A stretch of DNA of 64,000 bases from NCBI GenBank assembly GCA_036023115.1, contig JAYKKT010000086.1:17603001-17667000 (forward strand), given 5' to 3'. Shown piece after piece: positions 50,203-61,805 of the stretch; the stretch's first letter is position 1, and each line of letters opens with the position of its first letter. Made by a program: the position numbers and the translations under genes. The DNA is from Brasenia schreberi. Taxonomy: Eukaryota; Streptophyta; Magnoliopsida; Nymphaeales; Cabombaceae. The notes below the pieces were generated by a model. That model was not told the DNA's origin. It was given only the letters and a program-made list of their open reading frames with translations, and did not search any database.

Positions 50203-51281
50203 ATCTATGCTGTTGTACTCGAACCCCAAGGGAATGATGGCTATCTTTTGGTTATTAGTTTTGGTCCCTATAAACAGAGCGGAGGAGGATTTGGATCCTC
50301 TCCTCCTTATTCTGAGTCCAAATTATGCAATTACCCAGCCTTTCGTTTTGACTTATTACATGCCACAGATTTGTTTGTTTTTTTTCCTCCTGTGTTCTCT
50401 TTCCTATGATTCTTGGTGCAAAAAAGAATGAAACATGTATGGGGAATGATTATCTCAAAGAAATTCCATTTGAAAAAAAAGATACGAGTACCATCCTGAA
50501 ATGATGTCTTCTGTTTTGAGGTACCACTTTTACATTTTTGTTTTTTCTTGGAGATTTACCATATATCTAAACATTGAATATAAATTGAAGTGATCCACAT
50601 AAAAGAGCTGCATAGCTCAACAATATCATGAATCTCTATTCCAAACGGATCATGACAATGATTCCACCTGACGTACTTATTAACTCTATATTTCTTTTCG
50701 GATGCTTGTGATTGGAGAAACGGTTATCTACGCTGTTGCACTCGAACCCCAAATATGGGGTCATTCCCTTGCTTGATTTTGATGTCATGATGGCTATCTT
50801 TTGGTTATTAGTTTTGGTCCCTATAAACAGAGCGGAGGAGGATTTGGATCCTCTCCTCCTTATTCTGAGTCCAAATTATGCAATTACCCAGCCTTTCGTT
50901 TTGACTTATTACATGCCACAGATTTGTTTGTTTTTTTTCCTCCTGTGTTCTCTTTCCTATGACTCTTGGTGCAAAAAAGAATAAAACATGTATGGGGAAT
51001 GATTATCTCAAAGAAATTCCATTTGAAAAAAAAGATACGAGTACCGTCCTGAAATGATGTCTTCTGTTTTGAGGTACCACTTTTACATTTTTGTTTTTTC
51101 TTGGAGATTTACCATATATCTAAACATTGAATATAAATTGAAGTGATCCACATAAAAGAGCTGCATAGCTCAACAATATCATGAATCTCTATTCCAAACG
51201 GATCATGACAATGATTCCACCTGACGTACTTGTTAACTCTCTATATTTCTTTCCGGATGCTTGTGATTGGAGGAACGGTTA
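50203..51281. repeat. Tandem duplication, units of about 523 and 556 bp
   Basis: Unit 1 spans about 50203-50725 and unit 2 about 50726-51281. Most of the length is near-identical at an offset of 553 (for example GGATCCTCTCCTCCTTATTC in both). Unit 2 has about 30 extra bases near 50757-50786. Small substitutions (gattcttgg/gactcttgg, accatcc/accgtcc) separate the copies. No protein coding is evident. The duplicated frames of 74-118 codons are unlike known proteins. Confidence 0.92.
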
Positions 51282-51318
51282 TATTCTAATTTTGTTGCAT
51301 TTCATCAATTTGTTGCAG

Positions 51319-51701
51319 GAAAGCACGGCCACCATATTCACCATCATATCCTCCTAGTTCACGGAACTTCTTTCAACTCTGGCCGCTATAATCAAAGAGC
51401 ACCTTTCTCGCACCTGTAGGTGGGTGTGGGGTCATTATGGAGTAACTATTTCGTGTTCATTGTTGAGATCAGAATCGTCACACATTTGGAGATTGTGCCG
51501 TATACTGGAAGGATTGTCAGTTGATTACGGCTAAGATTAAGAGGAATCTGGCGATGGCTTTTTAGCAGTGTTGTTTGCCTGCAAAAGAGCTGTAATGTGT
51601 TCAACGATTGACAACTGAATGCTCCTCATCGATTAGACCATTTTCATACGATGTTGCTATTAAAATGTGAATGAAGTTTTAGGTTCAGGCTTTTAATCAC
51701 T
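51319..51701 (+). other. Predicted second leader exon of the LRR gene (5' UTR part)
   Basis: Begins after the TTTGTTGCAG acceptor and runs to the ATG at 51702. It contains several short upstream ATG frames, for example ATGGCTTTTTAG near 51554. These could dampen translation of the main frame. An extra intron inside it (GTAG/GTGGGT near 51419) cannot be excluded. Confidence 0.45.
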
Positions 51702-54505
51702 ATGGTTAAGTTTTCTTGCTTCCCTGCTCACATCTCTTGCCATAAACCAAAGGTATCTTGTTATCCTTTTACTGTCTTTCCCTTCTTTCGCTTTTGTTGC
51801 ATCTTATTGCTGAATTTCTTTGTCCATCATTTCAGAAAATGCTTCAACATTCAGCTGAATGCATGCATAAGAATTCCCAAGATCGTCCTATCGATCTCTC
51901 ATCAAAGGCTTCGGGCAGCTCTCCTGTTTCAGATGCTACACATGCAAGTTTGTCGAAAGATCTGAGTGGCAGTAACCATGCTGCAAAGTGGAGTCCTTCA
52001 TCTTCATTTTGTATTCCCAACCCGTCTCCAGTTGCTGCATCATTTGATGTGAAGAATACCGATGGAAGTTGCAAATTAGAACAGACTGGTAGCTTAACAA
52101 GTGCTGATGCTCTGCGTGCACTGTGCATTAAGAAGAGTAAGTCTCTAGGCAGTGGACTGGATAAGGAGGGCAAAGTTTCTAACTTCATAGATACCGAAGA
52201 TGAAACAGATCAAGGTTTGTCGTGTGGCGATGTTCATGAGATCAACTCTAATCGGTTCTTTTCAGCTTCCGAAGATAACTCAGCTGAAACAAATGAATGC
52301 AAGGAGCATGAAATTGTCTTGCATGATTTTTCTGGTCACGACAACCATAACAGGTACTGTATGAATGTTGAACCATGTAAAATGCATGCAGACTTGATAC
52401 AGGATGAGCACGTTGATTCTAGTAGGGGGCACCAACAGTTCAATGCAGAGGTTCATGAAGAACATACCACACAAGTATCAGATAACTGGGTATGTGCACC
52501 TGTCAGCAATGCCTCTGACAAACCTCTTCTCATGCAACTGTCCTATTCATTAGGTGATGTGAAGGATGATGCAAGAAGCCTGAGAAGCACTTCTTTAGCT
52601 CATGGCCTATCTGGGTGTCGCTCTAGATCTTATAATGATTTGCATGCCCTAAAATCAGGTGGAAAGATATTTATTGCTGAGGACGGGTACTGTTCCCAGT
52701 TGGCTTCTGTTAAGGCAGGGAATGTGTCTTCACCTAATGTCTCAAAGCCGGTGTCATTGACAAATCACCCTCATATCTCTGGACAAGAATCAGATGCAAA
52801 TTGTGCTCAATCAGTCCAGAGTGATCATTCCGCTAAAATAACAGATCATGCTAAAAGTGATACCACAAATGAAGACAATTTCGGTTGTGAAGATCAGTTG
52901 CATGAAGGACAGGAGTCGTATAGACCAACTTCCCCTCCTCTGAACTATGATAACATGATCGTCCAGGAAATTGACACAGCCAATGCAGAAAAACTTGAGG
53001 TTGTGAATGAGCAAATTGAAGGTTTTGATGAGTATCCACGACACTGGTGGGATGGGCTGTCTTCGAAAGAATTCAGCATCAAGCGCATTGAGCACTGGGT
53101 GAGCACTATCGACATTCTAGATTGTAGTAGTACTTTGGAAGATATTGGTGAATGCTCTGGATCCTCCTCTGAGATAAAAAAGCACTCAGATGGAGCCGGT
53201 TCTTCAGCTGCTGCTTCCAAGACAGAAAGCGTAGTCCCTCATGCTGTTCAAGTCGCAAATAACTATATTTCTACTTTGCCCACATCTTCTACTACCGCTC
53301 AGATGGCAAATTTCGGTTTGCCTGCCATCCCTCAGCTTAGCTTTTTCAATAGTCTTCGTGTGGTTAATTTGTCAGGGAATGCTATTGGTATGTATATCCT
53401 TCTGCTCTTGGAATAGCAAAGCTATGACTGATTATGAACATGTGAATCTTCTGTTAAATTTGGTAGCTTCCTAGAAGCACAGATTGTTTGGTTGTATATT
53501 TCTAACTGTTGACGTGTCCTGTGCTTTAGTGCGCATTGCTTCAGGAGCCCTTCCGAAAGGCCTTCATGTTTTGAATCTATCAAGGAACAGTATCTCTGTC
53601 ATTGAAGGTCTTCGTGACCTTACTCGCCTGCGCTTGTTGGATCTGAGCTACAACCGGATCTTTCGAATTGGATATGGTATGTCTAGTTTCAATTTTTGCT
53701 TCAGAGAAATCTTTATTGCTGATACACTTATCTGATATGATGTTATTTTGTTTGGTAATTATCATTCAAATGTGTCTTCCTCAATTGACTTTATCGTTTA
53801 GTAGCAAGGGTAGACTTGTACCGTGCTTCTTCAAAGCTCAAATGTTACATCTCTAACGAAGAAACTTTATCTTTCTAGATGAATGATTTTTCTAATCCAT
53901 TTCTGTTTTTCTTTGGAATAGGTTTGGCTTCATGTTCATCCCTGAAGGAGCTATACCTAGCTGGGAACAAACTAAGTGAAGTAGAAGGCCTTCACAGACT
54001 CCTTAAGCTGCAAATTCTAGATCTCAGCTACAACAAGATCTCAACAGCAAAATGTCTCGGCCAACTTGCGGCTAACTATAGCTCCCTACAAGTTCTCAAC
54101 TTGGAAGGCAATCCTGCTCAGAAAAATGTGGGAGATGAGCAGCTGAAGAAGTCCCTTGCAAGCCTTCTTCCTCAACTTGTGTACCTCAACCGCAAGCCCA
54201 TCAAAGCTACCTCTTCCAAAGAAGCCAGTGACCGGGCTTCGAGAGCTGTTTCAATGGGATTGAGGTCTGACCACAAAATCCCTCGCAAAGTTGGCCATGG
54301 TTCCGGCAAGGCCTCTTCCAATGGTCTGATCCAGGCAGCAGCTTTGTCTAAGCAATCTAAGGGTCACCACCATGGACGGATTCCTTCCGGTAGGTCCAAG
54401 GTGACCTCTCATCAGGCGAACATTGACAGCAGACTTCTTGGTGCACAGCTAACGACTTCTTCTATGGGTCGCAGCAGGAGTGAAGGAACCATGAATGTGC
54501 TTTAG
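51702..54505 (+). CDS. Leucine-rich-repeat protein, outer-arm dynein light chain 1-like (At4g03260 family)
   Basis: Four coding exons join in frame: 51702-51752, 51836-53387, 53530-53676 and 53922-54505, giving 777 residues. All introns are GT-AG. The start MVKFSCFPAHISCHKPK is split off as a 17-codon exon, which matches the N-terminus I recall for this plant family. A long Ser/Asp-rich, probably disordered region follows (residues 20-430). Next are PRHWWDGLSSKEFSIKRIEHWV (about 449-470) and then LRRs of the SDS22 type: NSLRVVNLSGNAI, GLHVLNLSRNSISVIEGL, RLLDLSYNRI, LKELYLAGNKLSEVEGL, LQILDLSYNKIS and LQVLNLEGNPAQ (about 522-650). The tail is basic and ends in SMGRSRSEGTMNVL. There is no signal peptide or membrane segment. 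Function in plants is unclear. Plants lack outer-arm dynein, so a scaffold or binding role is more likely. Confidence 0.9.
51753..51835 (+). other. Intron 1 of the LRR coding region
   Basis: 83 bases with AAAG/GTATCT donor and CATTTCAG/AAAATG acceptor, phase 0, T-rich throughout. Skipping it would leave the next in-frame ATG at 51839 as a possible start. Confidence 0.8.
53388..53529 (+). other. Intron 2 of the LRR coding region
   Basis: ATTG/GTATGT donor and GCTTTAG/TGCGC acceptor, phase 1. It joins the split LRR consensus NLSGNAI-VRI in frame. Confidence 0.85.
53677..53921 (+). other. Intron 3 of the LRR coding region
   Basis: TATG/GTATGT donor and GGAATAG/GTTTGG acceptor, phase 1. It joins FRIGY-GLASCSSL in frame, a continuous LRR junction. 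Confidence 0.85.
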
Positions 54506-54638
54506 TTGCACTAATCGATTTTATTTGCCCTTCTTGTAGTGCAGCATCTGAAATTGCTGTTTATGCAGAAGTAGCAAATAAGTTTAATTAGTCTATTGGC
54601 ATGATGCCAGTTTAGTTTGTTTATTGTGGTAAGTTGGA

Positions 54639-54644
54639 AATAAA
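54639..54644 (+). terminator. AATAAA polyadenylation signal of the LRR gene
   Basis: AATAAA lies 134 bases after the stop codon in a T-rich 3' flank, a normal position for a plant poly(A) signal. Confidence 0.55.
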
Positions 54645-54904
54645 CTATTTGTTCTTATGATCGAGGACTTGAGCTTGTACTGTTTTTTACATATAAAGGA
54701 GTTATTTACTTCTGATAATGTTTACTTTGGGTTCCATTCTTTTGATGAAATAAGTTTTCCATACAGGCTCCATAAGCTGTGGGTCTTATTTCTTTTTTCT
54801 GCTAGAGTTTCTTCTTTACAGCAACTTTTGTGGTCATGGCTTTGAGAAACTTCAGATTTGATCATTTGATGACTTTTTATTATGCATTAGATTTTGCTCG
54901 AACG

Positions 54905-55021
54905 CTGCTCATGTAAGGGATCACCCTTGCATGGCTGGTTTTAAGCCCCCGGATAAAGGAGGGTAGTTCATGTAAAACTTTGTCGGACTTATTTATCATT
55001 GATTTTACAAATTATGATAGG
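54905..55021 (+). repeat. Isolated 5' leader fragment of an RTE LINE
   Basis: The words AAGGGATCACCCTTGCATGG, GGATAAAGGAGGG, GTAAAACTTTGTCGG and ACAAATTATGA occur in the same order as in the leader of LINE copy D (56790-56915). No coding part follows. Because LINE copies normally lose the 5' end, a leader-only piece suggests an internal deletion or a broken copy. Confidence 0.65.
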
Positions 55022-56789
55022 ATTTCATGAAAACAAAGAATTCATGTAGTCAACCCTCTAGTAGGAGAAAAGGCTTGTAAGTGTAGAGCATAACTAAGAG
55101 AATTTATAATATCTCTAAGAGAATTTGTAATCTCTCTCTGAATGCTCAAACTGCCATGCATATTGGGTGCGCGCTAACTGGGAAGAAATGATATGTAGGA
55201 AACATGTTTGGAGGTGGCTCCAGTCTGTATACAAGATTGTAGAGTATAAGTCTTGGCTCAATCTGACCTGAATCCTTCCTGAATTATGTTACGGATCAAT
55301 ACAAACAGATGCTGCGCCGATAATTTAGTACTCAGGCAACGTAGCACAAGTTCTATTTGTTGTATCAAAAGGATAATTTCTTGATCAGAACTATTTTGTA
55401 ACCTTTAACGATCCAACAAGGTGACAGATAACGAGACGTCCAGTGGCCCATTAATCTATTTGTTCATGGTTGTCCTTTGATTCATGAACGTAAACAGTCA
55501 ACTACGAGAACTCTAAACGGTGAAACCGGTCTTGTTCTCATTTATTTTTGGTATAAGTGAAGTAGTCATTGATTCATGTATCCCTATTTTATTTCGTAAT
55601 GCTTCCTAGACCAGGTTCGGCTCCTGTCATCGTTATGAAAATTCTTTCCTGGTCCTGGAATGTGAGCATGGTTCCAATATCAGAAGATGCTTGGTCGTTC
55701 TCTCAGATTTTAAGAACCTCTCTCTTATCAATTTCTGCACCATCAGATTGTTCCACATCCTAGTTCTTGCTGCAAGTCCCGCTATACGAGTCTCGGTATT
55801 GGTGATTGTTGTCCATTGCCGAAGAGAGCACCGATTCGATGTGGATTGTTCTTTCTCGTTCAACAAGAGTTTCTGCTGAAACACGGTAATTTACTGTAAG
55901 GCTGCCTATTCTCATCAGGGTTTCAGCATTAAGGGCTGCAATCTTGTTGAGATGAAGAGAACAACGATTCCTTGTCCTCCAAAAGCACCCTTCATATGTA
56001 TTTTGTACTAGAGAAAGTTGGCAATCTTTTCCATTGCATACGAAGCTTTTCACGGACAAACAACTTTGCAATGTGTTTAATTGTTTATTAAATGTCATGT
56101 TGGAGCACTAATCTAGACATCCTCATTCCGATGGCCGTGCTCTTTTCAGAAGAAAACTGCAGCAAATATAGGATACTAATAAGGTGAAGATATTGGCATT
56201 CAACAATTTTAAGTTGTTTTGCAGCTAGTATAAATTTTGACTTGGAAATAATGAATCCCACCACATAATGGGACGCTCAGTTTGAAGTCCAGTACGTGTA
56301 GACTTGCTCTTGGTGAGCACCTAGTGACGTGATATTCATCTGGGACCAGTTTTTCGAATCTAACTATTCAATGTTTACTGCAAATTCTATCTACACAGAA
56401 GGAACTTGATCAAAACAAAAACGCTTTCTCTCAATTTAACTCCTATGAGCTGTTTACAAGTTATCTGTTTGAAAAGGCGTCATTACCAAAAAGTTCACTA
56501 ACATGGTCAGAGCGAGATGAAGAGAAGCATGTTCAAATCGACTGCGATGTATTCCCCCTCGGTGAAGTATTTACCTCAATGTCTACGTTCTTGCTTGAGA
56601 AGTGCCATGAAAATGGAACTTTTGGTTCATCTCGCAATTGGGTACCCAATAGTACCTTTGCTGTGGAACCAAGTTTTTGACCACAAACGCGTTTTGAGTA
56701 TAAACTTCGTTTTCACATTCACCATGTTGCCACTATGGTTTCTATATGTTACGATTTAGGGAAAATACATCAGTCCAACAGAACTCCGC
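55022..56789. other. Gene-free interval
   Basis: No recognised gene. A minus-strand frame of 112 codons (55760-56098) overlaps an 83-codon frame in another phase. It has a mixed composition, but I know no relative and see no splice or promoter signals. It is noted as unrecognised and is not called as a gene. Confidence 0.4.
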
Positions 56790-59700
56790 CCATATAAGGG
56801 ATCACTCTTGCATCGCCGGTCCCAAGCCCGGATAAAGGAGGAGAGTTGTATTAGGCTTGCGATAGTCAACGTAAAACTTTGTCGGATTTTTATACCATGG
56901 ATTACACAAATTATGAGCATCGTGTTGAGGCGTCCCCTCTTACCGAACCGCTGTAGAGCCTGAATGCACAGATATAGTGAATCAATTGCAGAGAAGGTTT
57001 CCACATCATGTACGGGTGTGGATAAATAAGTTAGTTCCATTATATTGCCGCCTGAATGTAGTCAATAAATTACAGAGAGGGTTTCCGCATTTTCAATATG
57101 GACGGATATGGGGGATAAGTAAGCTAGTCCTAGATAATAAGATTCATATTGGTTCTTGGAATATCAGAACATTGTTTGGTAAGCTAATGGGGTGGTAGAT
57201 ACTATGGTTTGGAGAAAGATTCATATTCTATGTTTACGAGAGACAAAGTGGGTTGGAGAAAAAGCAAAGGAGATATGAGGATACAGGTTTGAAATTATGG
57301 AACTTAGGTAAGAAAAAGGCTCGAAACGGAGTTGGTATTATCATAAATAAATATTTAAAGGATAGTGTAGTAAACATACTAACGATATGGTGATTGAATC
57401 ATAACATTGAAATTAGTGATAGGAGCAAAAGTTTTGAATATAGTTTGTGCTTACGCACCTCAAGTAGCACTAGAAGATAATATAAAAACAACTTTTGGGG
57501 AAGAGTTAGATAAGGTTATTTAAAGAATTCTACAAAGGTTGATGATTTGTTTAGGAGAATACTTAAATGGACATGTAGATAAAGAGGCATTAGGATATCA
57601 AGGCATTCATGAAAACTTTGTTTTTGGGGATATAAATAAGGTAGAGATATTTTAAATTTTGCTATGGCATTTGATCTCTTTATTGTCAATACAATCTTCA
57701 AAAAACGAGATGAACATTTAATTACTTATAAGAGTAGCTTATCATAAATACAAATTGATTATTTTAATTATAGAAAAAAATAAAGCGTGTTGTAAAGATT
57801 GCAAGGTAATTTCAGGAGAAAGCTTAACCACCTAGCATCGACTTTTAGTTATGGATTTAAGTAAAAAAATGGATAAAGAAGAAAAGAGTGCATCGAGCTA
57901 TTTAGACTAAATGGTGGAACCTCAAAAGCAAAAAAGAAGATATATTTAAACAGTCCTTCAAGGAGATGCTAAGAATTATGTTGGTACACCTTATGATACG
58001 TGGAACAATATGGCTATACATATTAGAAAAGTAGCGAAAGATGTGTTAGGTGAATCTAAGGGAGGTGTACCTACACAAAAAGAAACTTAGTGGTGGAGTG
58101 AAGTAGCGCAAAATAAGATCAAGGTGAAGAGGGCATGTTACAAATTACATTATACTAAAAAAACTAGTGAAACTTTAGAGGCTTATAAGAAAGTAAAAAA
58201 TGAAGCGAAAAAGGCCGTCAGTAAAGTGAAAGCTAAAATTTGGGAAGATTTACATAAAAAAACTCAACTCAAAAGAGGGTGAACGAGATCTTTTTAGGAT
58301 AGCTAGGGCTAGGGATAAGAAAACTAAAGATCTTAATTCTGTTAAATGCATCAAAGACGAGGGTGAAAAAATTCTCGTGGTAAATGATGATATAAGAAAT
58401 AGATGGAAAAAATATTTTTATAAGTTAATGAAAATAAAGATATTAGTATTAGATTATGAGAGTTAGCCAAATCAAAAAATTTGATAAACCAAAATTTCTA
58501 CCGACATATTCAAAAGAATGAAGTTAAAGAGGCTCTTAAACATATAAAATGTGGTAAATCAGTTGGATTAGACAATATTCCTTTAGAAGTTTGGAAAATC
58601 CTACGAGAAACAAGAATCACTTGGCTCACAAGACTATTTAGGAAAATATGGAGAAACCAAAAGATGCCCAAGGAATGGAGAGCGAGTACACTTATACCCA
58701 TATATAATTACAAGTGAGACATTTAGAATTGTGTGAATTATCAGGGTATCAAGTTAAACTCTATGAAATTATGGGAAAGAATTATCGAACGTTGGTTAAG
58801 ACAAGTATCGAGTACAACAGAGAACCAATTTGGATTCATGCCAAGCAGATCTACTGTTGAAGAGATTCACCTTTTCAGACATCTTACGGAACATTTTAGA
58901 GAAAAAAGAAAGACCTTTACATGATATTTATTGATTTAGAAAAAACTTATGATAGGGTACGAAAGGAGGTTCTTTGGATAACCTTGGAAAAAAGAGGTAT
59001 CTCATTGACATACATAAACCTTATAAGAGACATGTGCGATGGTGCAAAAACATGTGTGAGGACTCATGAAGGAATGAAAGACTTCTTTGAAGTTAATATT
59101 GGGTTACATCAAGGATCAACTTTAAGTCTATACTTATTTATAATAGTGATTGATGAGTTAACAAAACATATTCAAGATGAAGTACTTGTATGTTATTTGC
59201 ATATGGCATTGTGTTAGTGGAGGATTCTAAGGAAAAAGTTAATAGAAAATTGGAACTATGGAGAGAAACATTAGAAAGTAAAGGCTTCTGACTTAGTAAA
59301 ACAAAGACAGAATTTATAGAATGTAAGTTTGATCATTTGGTTACTTCAGAAGACATAGAAGTCAAAATTGACATACATTGCATCCCCAAAAGTAAAGTTA
59401 AATACCTAGAGTCAATTTTTTTAGAGTAATGGAAGAATTGATGGAGATGTTATGCATAGAATTAATGCTCATTGGTTAAAATGGAGAGGAGCATCAAGTA
59501 TTCTTTGTGATAAAAAGATAGCATTAAAGTTAAATAGTAAATATTATACAACAACAATTAGACCTGCCATGTTTTATGGTTCTAAGTGTTGGACAGTTAA
59601 TCATCAACATGTACAAAAGATGTCTCTAAAAGAAATGAAGATGTTGAGATGGATGAGTGGTCATACAAGAAAAGACCGTATACATAATGAGGTTATTAGG

Positions 59701-59984
59701 AATAAATTATATGTAACACCTATAGAGGATAAAATGAAAGAATATCGTTTAAGGTGGTTTGGACATAAGATCAAAAGAAGAACCTGTAACAAAGTATGAA
59801 AAACTAGATTTTGAAAGTATTAAAAGTGATAGAGGACGACCACAAATGTGTTGGAAAGAAACAATAAAGAATGATCTAGGTTATTGTGAGTTGACTCCTA
59901 ACATGGCACATGATAGGACTATGTGGAAACAAAGAATCCATGTAGCCGACCCTCTTTAATATGAGAAAAAGGCTTAGTTGTTGT
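56790..59984 (+). mobile_element. RTE-clade LINE copy D, near full length
   Basis: It has a leader of about 300 bases (GGATCACTCTTGCATCGCCG, GGATAAAGGAGGAGAG) with a tandem-like pair (GAGAAGGTTTCCACATCATG and GAGAGGGTTTCCGCATTTTC). The endonuclease starts IGSWNIRTLFGKLMG near 57150 and ends QIDY...RLLVMD near 57750-57860. The reverse transcriptase has GKSVGLDNIPLEVWK (58550-58600), [32 protein letters not shown] and GLHQGSTLS. The FADD box is damaged near 59190. The C-terminus has [14 protein letters not shown] and RLRWFGH, then VADP and TTAGTTGTTG. Numerous stops make it dead. No target-site duplication was found. Confidence 0.88.
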
Positions 59985-60199
59985 AATGCCATTACAACAT
60001 AATGTTACTAGTGACACCATCTCTCCAGGATTGTTCTGAACATGTTTAGGACGAAACTGCAATCCCAAGCAGCAATACCCAGTTTGCTACACAACCATTT
60101 CCTTTTCTTTTTTTCTCGATACGCAAACTGCGGTTAGGCAGACCCTTACCGGCCCCCCATCTGGTTGTTTGTCCTCCCGACAAAGAGAGTAACCAAGGG
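59985..60199. other. Short gene-free interval
   Basis: Nothing coding recognised. The word GGTTAGGCAGAC near 60131 also occurs near 39594, a possible trace of a dispersed repeat. Confidence 0.35.
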
Positions 60200-60960
60200 G
60201 AACTCATAAGAGCTAAAAGTCTCCGTTCAGACTTCCTCTCCTTAGCAATCCAGCAGCACTTGAATTGATGAAATCTTCTACACAGTCAGGCTCACCTCAT
60301 GTACCACTTCCCAGTGAGTTTTTCCTTCCAAGGCTTTCTCTGCCATGGATATAACGTCAAACGTCGATAACTCCACTAAAATGTTGGGCTCGTAGATAAT
60401 GTCGTGGGAAGGTAACAATGTTCCAGCTAAGTACAGGGGATGCTCGTCTAGTGTTATTCCCTGATCAAAGGAACTGTTGTATAATCTTCTCTGTGATCTT
60501 TATGCAACGCTTTCGCAAATTGAAGGCCAGCATCCAAAATACTGGCATCATTGATTGGACTGCTCTGATCAAGCATTGCACGACCACTTTTAACAGGGAA
60601 TCAATGAAAGCTGTGTTGCGGGTCCAGCTCCCCAAAAAAAAAACTCGACAACGCAAAGTAACAAGAGAGAGAGGCGGAAGGGGGGGATTGTAACAGAAAT
60701 CTTTGCATACGAAACAGGTGATTCTGGAAAGTGAATAAAAACCAGTAAATCCAAACATACACCAACAACACCGTTGACTATGCAGTCGAGAATATGAAAA
60801 GTACCCCCGACTTCACCAGAAGTTCCAAAACCCCACATAAAAGTGCACCAAGATTCAGTGTTCCCATGACTCGAGTCTTCACAATGCGATGAAACTGGAG
60901 CCAATGCCATTTCAGATGCGCTCAAATGTCTTTTTCTGCAAAGGGTATAAGATGGCATGT
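60200..60960 (-). pseudogene. Unrecognised coding-like block with frame switches
   Basis: On the minus strand several protein-like stretches follow each other in different frames. After a CCTTTGCAG acceptor-like site near 60935 comes KRHLSASEMALAPVSSHCED. Then LDQSSPINDASILDAGLQFA continues to KALHKDHREDYTTVPL (60565-60468). Then come LDEHPLYLAGTLLPSHDIIY and VELSTFDVISMAEKALEGK, ending in a GAG/GTGAGC donor-like site at 60296. Finally EPDCVEDFINSSAAGLLRRG follows. Either exons of a real minus-strand gene are mis-joined here, or this is a pseudogene with indels. I do not recognise the protein. Confidence 0.35.
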
Positions 60961-61315
60961 GTTCAATATCAAAATAAGCTCTTCATATAGAAAATCATCT
61001 ATATTTCTATCCATAAACGTTCGACAGTAAAGGTGGTAATAATTTTGATGGGAATTGGAACAAAAATAAATAAACGTTCAGGTGCACACAAGTTCGTAAT
61101 GCTTCCTGTATATCATATAATGCGCTGATCTCAGGGACGGAATATGTTTTCGGTGCAAAACATCTCATTTTCTGCTTGACAGTAAGCAACAGAAAATGTT
61201 ATCGCCTACTTGCAAGCGCAAGAGGGATAGAGGGAGCTAATTTACTCACATGGACAAACCTATATATACCTTTGGCACCACGTAAAACGACAAATAATAA
61301 CAATTAAGACTTTTT
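60961..61315. other. Gene-free interval
   Basis: AT-rich with no coding frame above 60 codons. If a minus-strand gene exists at 60.2-60.96 kb, this could be its intron. Confidence 0.35.
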
Positions 61316-61577
61316 CAACAACAATAACAATTAAGCCTTTTTTCATACTAGATGGGATCGATTACATAATTCTTTGTTTCCATTGACTTGAATCATGTGC
61401 CATGCTAATGGGTAACTCAATTAAAATTAGCTCATTTTTTATTGTTTCTTTTTAATACTTTTGCGGTCTTTCTTCTTCTTTTAATATTTTATCATCCAGT
61501 TATTCACATCTCACCGGAGCTTCTTTTCTCATTAAGAATACGGTCTTTCCTTGTATAACTACACATCCATCTCAGCA
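61316..61577 (-). repeat. RTE LINE 3'-end fragment E, strongly diverged
   Basis: On the minus strand it carries the degenerate TGTATAACCGGAAAGAC-like end of the RTE coding region and finishes in TTAATTGTTATTGTTGTTG, the RTE tail. It is far more diverged than fragment F next to it, so it is an older insertion. Confidence 0.6.
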
Positions 61578-61805
61578 CTAAGTAAAATAAGCTCAGCAAA
61601 AATCTAGACTACATATCTTGCTTCACAATTATAAAAGTACAGCACAAAGAATGAACCGCCCTCAAGTCAAGAACCTTCAAGGTGTCGTGAGCTTGGTCAG
61701 CTGCATCTTGTACGGTTCTCTCCAGACTCAGATTGCCGATTAAAGAAAAAACAGAATGCATCATATACAAACAAAGCCAGAGAAACAAAATAATACAGCA
61801 AAACT
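61578..61805. other. Short gene-free interval between RTE fragments
   Basis: No gene or repeat recognised between the two truncated LINE copies. Confidence 0.35.

Larger units (their letters stand above)
42043..51318 (+). other. Predicted 9.3-kb leader intron
   Basis: It runs from the GTGAGA donor to the TTTGTTGCAG/GA acceptor at 51318. It contains 1.6 kb of T-rich intron-like sequence, an RTE LINE (43625-49892) with a nested hAT element, and a tandem duplication (50203-51281) ending 37 bases before the acceptor. Without these three additions the intron would be roughly 2.5 kb. Splice sites are predicted from sequence only. Confidence 0.45.

Noticed and set aside
50053..50984. Duplicated plus-strand frames of 74-118 codons as a gene pair
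   Set aside because: They arise from a tandem duplication of non-coding sequence, with differing starts and no similarity.
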